A stretch of DNA of 35,388 nucleotides from Chitinophagaceae bacterium T5-Br10_B2g13 (GTDB taxonomy: Bacteria; Bacteroidota; Rhodothermia; Balneolales; Balneolaceae), in assembly GCA_001564065.1 (NCBI GenBank), contig LKNA01000029.1, positions 1 through 35,388 of the forward strand, read 5' to 3'. A program made the position numbers and the translations under genes. Below, in pieces: positions 34,412-35,388 of this stretch. Within the stretch, counting starts at the first letter, position 1, and each line of letters starts with the position of its first letter. Below the pieces are notes generated by a model. It was not told the origin of the DNA. It saw only the letters and a program-made list of their open reading frames with translations, and did no database searches.

Positions 34412-35388
34412 CTACTGCTTAACTATTTGATTAAAACTTTCTTCAAAGTGGTTCATTTCTGTTTCTGTCCCGATTGTAATTCGCACACAATTCGGGAGAC
34501 CAAATGCATTAATTCGTCTCAAAATAACGCCTTGCTCCAGCATTTTTTGTGTAAAATCAGCCGCTTCCTCTTCAGTGTCAAGTATCATCATCACAGAGTT
34601 GGAGATAGATTTTTTGTAAGACACCCCATGTTTGTCAAAAAAATCATAAAGCTTCTCTCGTCCCTTTGCTACCACTTCAATACTCTGTTGCAGAAAATCT
34701 TCATCGGCATAGGCGGCAAGGGCCGCGGCTTGGGCCGGAGCTGTTGGTTCAAAAGTAAGCTTTGTTTTGAGCATCTCCGTAATGAGCTTTTTATCTGCAA
34801 TCGCATATCCGATTCGAAACCCAGCCAGTCCATAAGCCTTAGAGAAAGTTCGAAGTATAATCACATTATCTTTCCGATAGTCGATCGCAGGAAGATAGTC
34901 GTCCACTTCAACCGCATATTCGTAATAGGCTTCATCGGCGATAAGAAGTACATCTTCCGGGATTGAGTCGACCAGTTTCTTATAGTCGTCAGCGTTCAAA
35001 TAGGTACCTGTCGGGTTATTTGGGTTGGCCAGATAGACCATTTTCGTTTTCTCATCAATTGCGTTGATAATACCATCTACATCAAATCGATAGTCATCAG
35101 TTACAGGAACCTTCTTCAACTCAACTCCGCGAACTCCGGCCTGCACAAAAAATCCCACAAAGGTAGCATTTGCGGTTACAGCGTTTTCATCGTGCTTGAA
35201 AAAGGTTCTGCACAAAATAGAAATGATACTCTCTGATCCTGCTGCCAGTATAACTTCCGATTCTTTCACCCCATTCCGATCAGCAATTGCCTTTCGAAGT
35301 TTACCGGCGATTGGGTCCGGATAGTCCTGAATTTCTTTTAATGCATCCAGAACAGCATTTTTGACTTTGGAACTGCACCCCAACCTGT
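34412..35388 (-). CDS. hisC: Histidinol-phosphate-type aminotransferase (5' end beyond window)
   Basis: At least 325 codons are visible, and the gene continues past the right edge; the extreme visible reading NRLGCSSKV matches the start of the family's NEN(x)LG motif. PLP fold type I features are NPNNPTG (120-126 from the first visible internal start), D150-A-Y region ADEAYYEY, and the Schiff-base lysine K182 in RTFSKAYGLAGFRIGY. It resembles HisC and related aromatic aminotransferases. The neighbouring E1 gene 14 bases downstream makes a role in amino-acid/2-oxoacid interconversion as likely as histidine synthesis. The gene symbol is a best guess. Confidence 0.85.
   Translation of the reverse strand, partial: RLGCSSKVKNAVLDALKEIQDYPDPIAGKLRKAIADRNGVKESEVILAAGSESIISILCRTFFKHDENAVTANATFVGFFVQAGVRGVELKKVPVTDDYRFDVDGIINAIDEKTKMVYLANPNNPTGTYLNADDYKKLVDSIPEDVLLIADEAYYEYAVEVDDYLPAIDYRKDNVIILRTFSKAYGLAGFRIGYAIADKKLITEMLKTKLTFEPTAPAQAAALAAYADEDFLQQSIEVVAKGREKLYDFFDKHGVSYKKSISNSVMMILDTEEEAADFTQKMLEQGVILRRINAFGLPNCVRITIGTETEMNHFEESFNQIVKQ

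Overview
The window looks like a chromosomal segment of a free-living, heterotrophic FCB-group bacterium, most plausibly Balneolales/Rhodothermota or a close Bacteroidota relative. This is inferred from the families seen together: a fused E1 alpha/beta 2-oxoacid dehydrogenase, a NagB–LmbE fusion, a DUF5117-type metalloprotease lipoprotein, a TolB-propeller amidohydrolase, CarboxypepD_reg-like and 6-bladed-propeller lipoproteins, and an SLC45-like MFS carrier. No rRNA, tRNA, CRISPR array, phage gene or intact transposase was recognised.

Layout. 1–0.9 kb: a PIN-family toxin–antitoxin pair, preceded by a long imperfect stem with attC-like architecture. 1.2–4.3 kb: a YyaL/SPATA20-type thioredoxin-fold protein and an enoyl-CoA hydratase. 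4.3–5.4 kb: terminator hairpins and a patchwork of non-coding direct repeats. 5.4–9.0 kb: a divergent pair, an MFS sugar-type transporter (-) and NagB–LmbE (+), suggesting uptake and breakdown of (amino)sugars. 9.8–11.4 kb: proline-catabolic P5C dehydrogenase. 11.6–18.4 kb: envelope proteins (a small membrane protein, a zinc metalloprotease lipoprotein, a collagen-like lipoprotein, a CarboxypepD_reg protein and a TPR protein), most with hairpin terminators. 18.7–21.9 kb: a large secreted propeller–amidohydrolase. 29.3–35.4 kb: an M23 lipoprotein, a membrane histidine kinase, and a hisC-type aminotransferase followed closely by the E1 fusion.

The accessory block is about 21.9–29.2 kb. It is AT-richer by eye and holds a VapBC pair, a propeller lipoprotein family with a small cysteine-rich exported peptide, a nucleotidyltransferase pair, a LuxR-type HTH remnant, and two copies of a CopG-like antitoxin gene. 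Decay is widespread: two propeller genes of equal length each carry one in-frame TGA, the HTH remnant carries an in-frame TAA, one antitoxin copy has two one-base deletions, and a fragment of the amidohydrolase 3' end is repeated beyond VapBC. An ~88-bp double-hairpin element occurs four times in the same orientation, three of them at convergent gene junctions.

The best candidate for something under-described is this propeller/peptide island with its repeated double-hairpin element and duplicated orphan antitoxin. The peptide-plus-propeller arrangement resembles the NVEALA/BF3164 gene neighbourhoods of Bacteroides. The premature stops are more cautiously read as pseudogenisation than as recoding.
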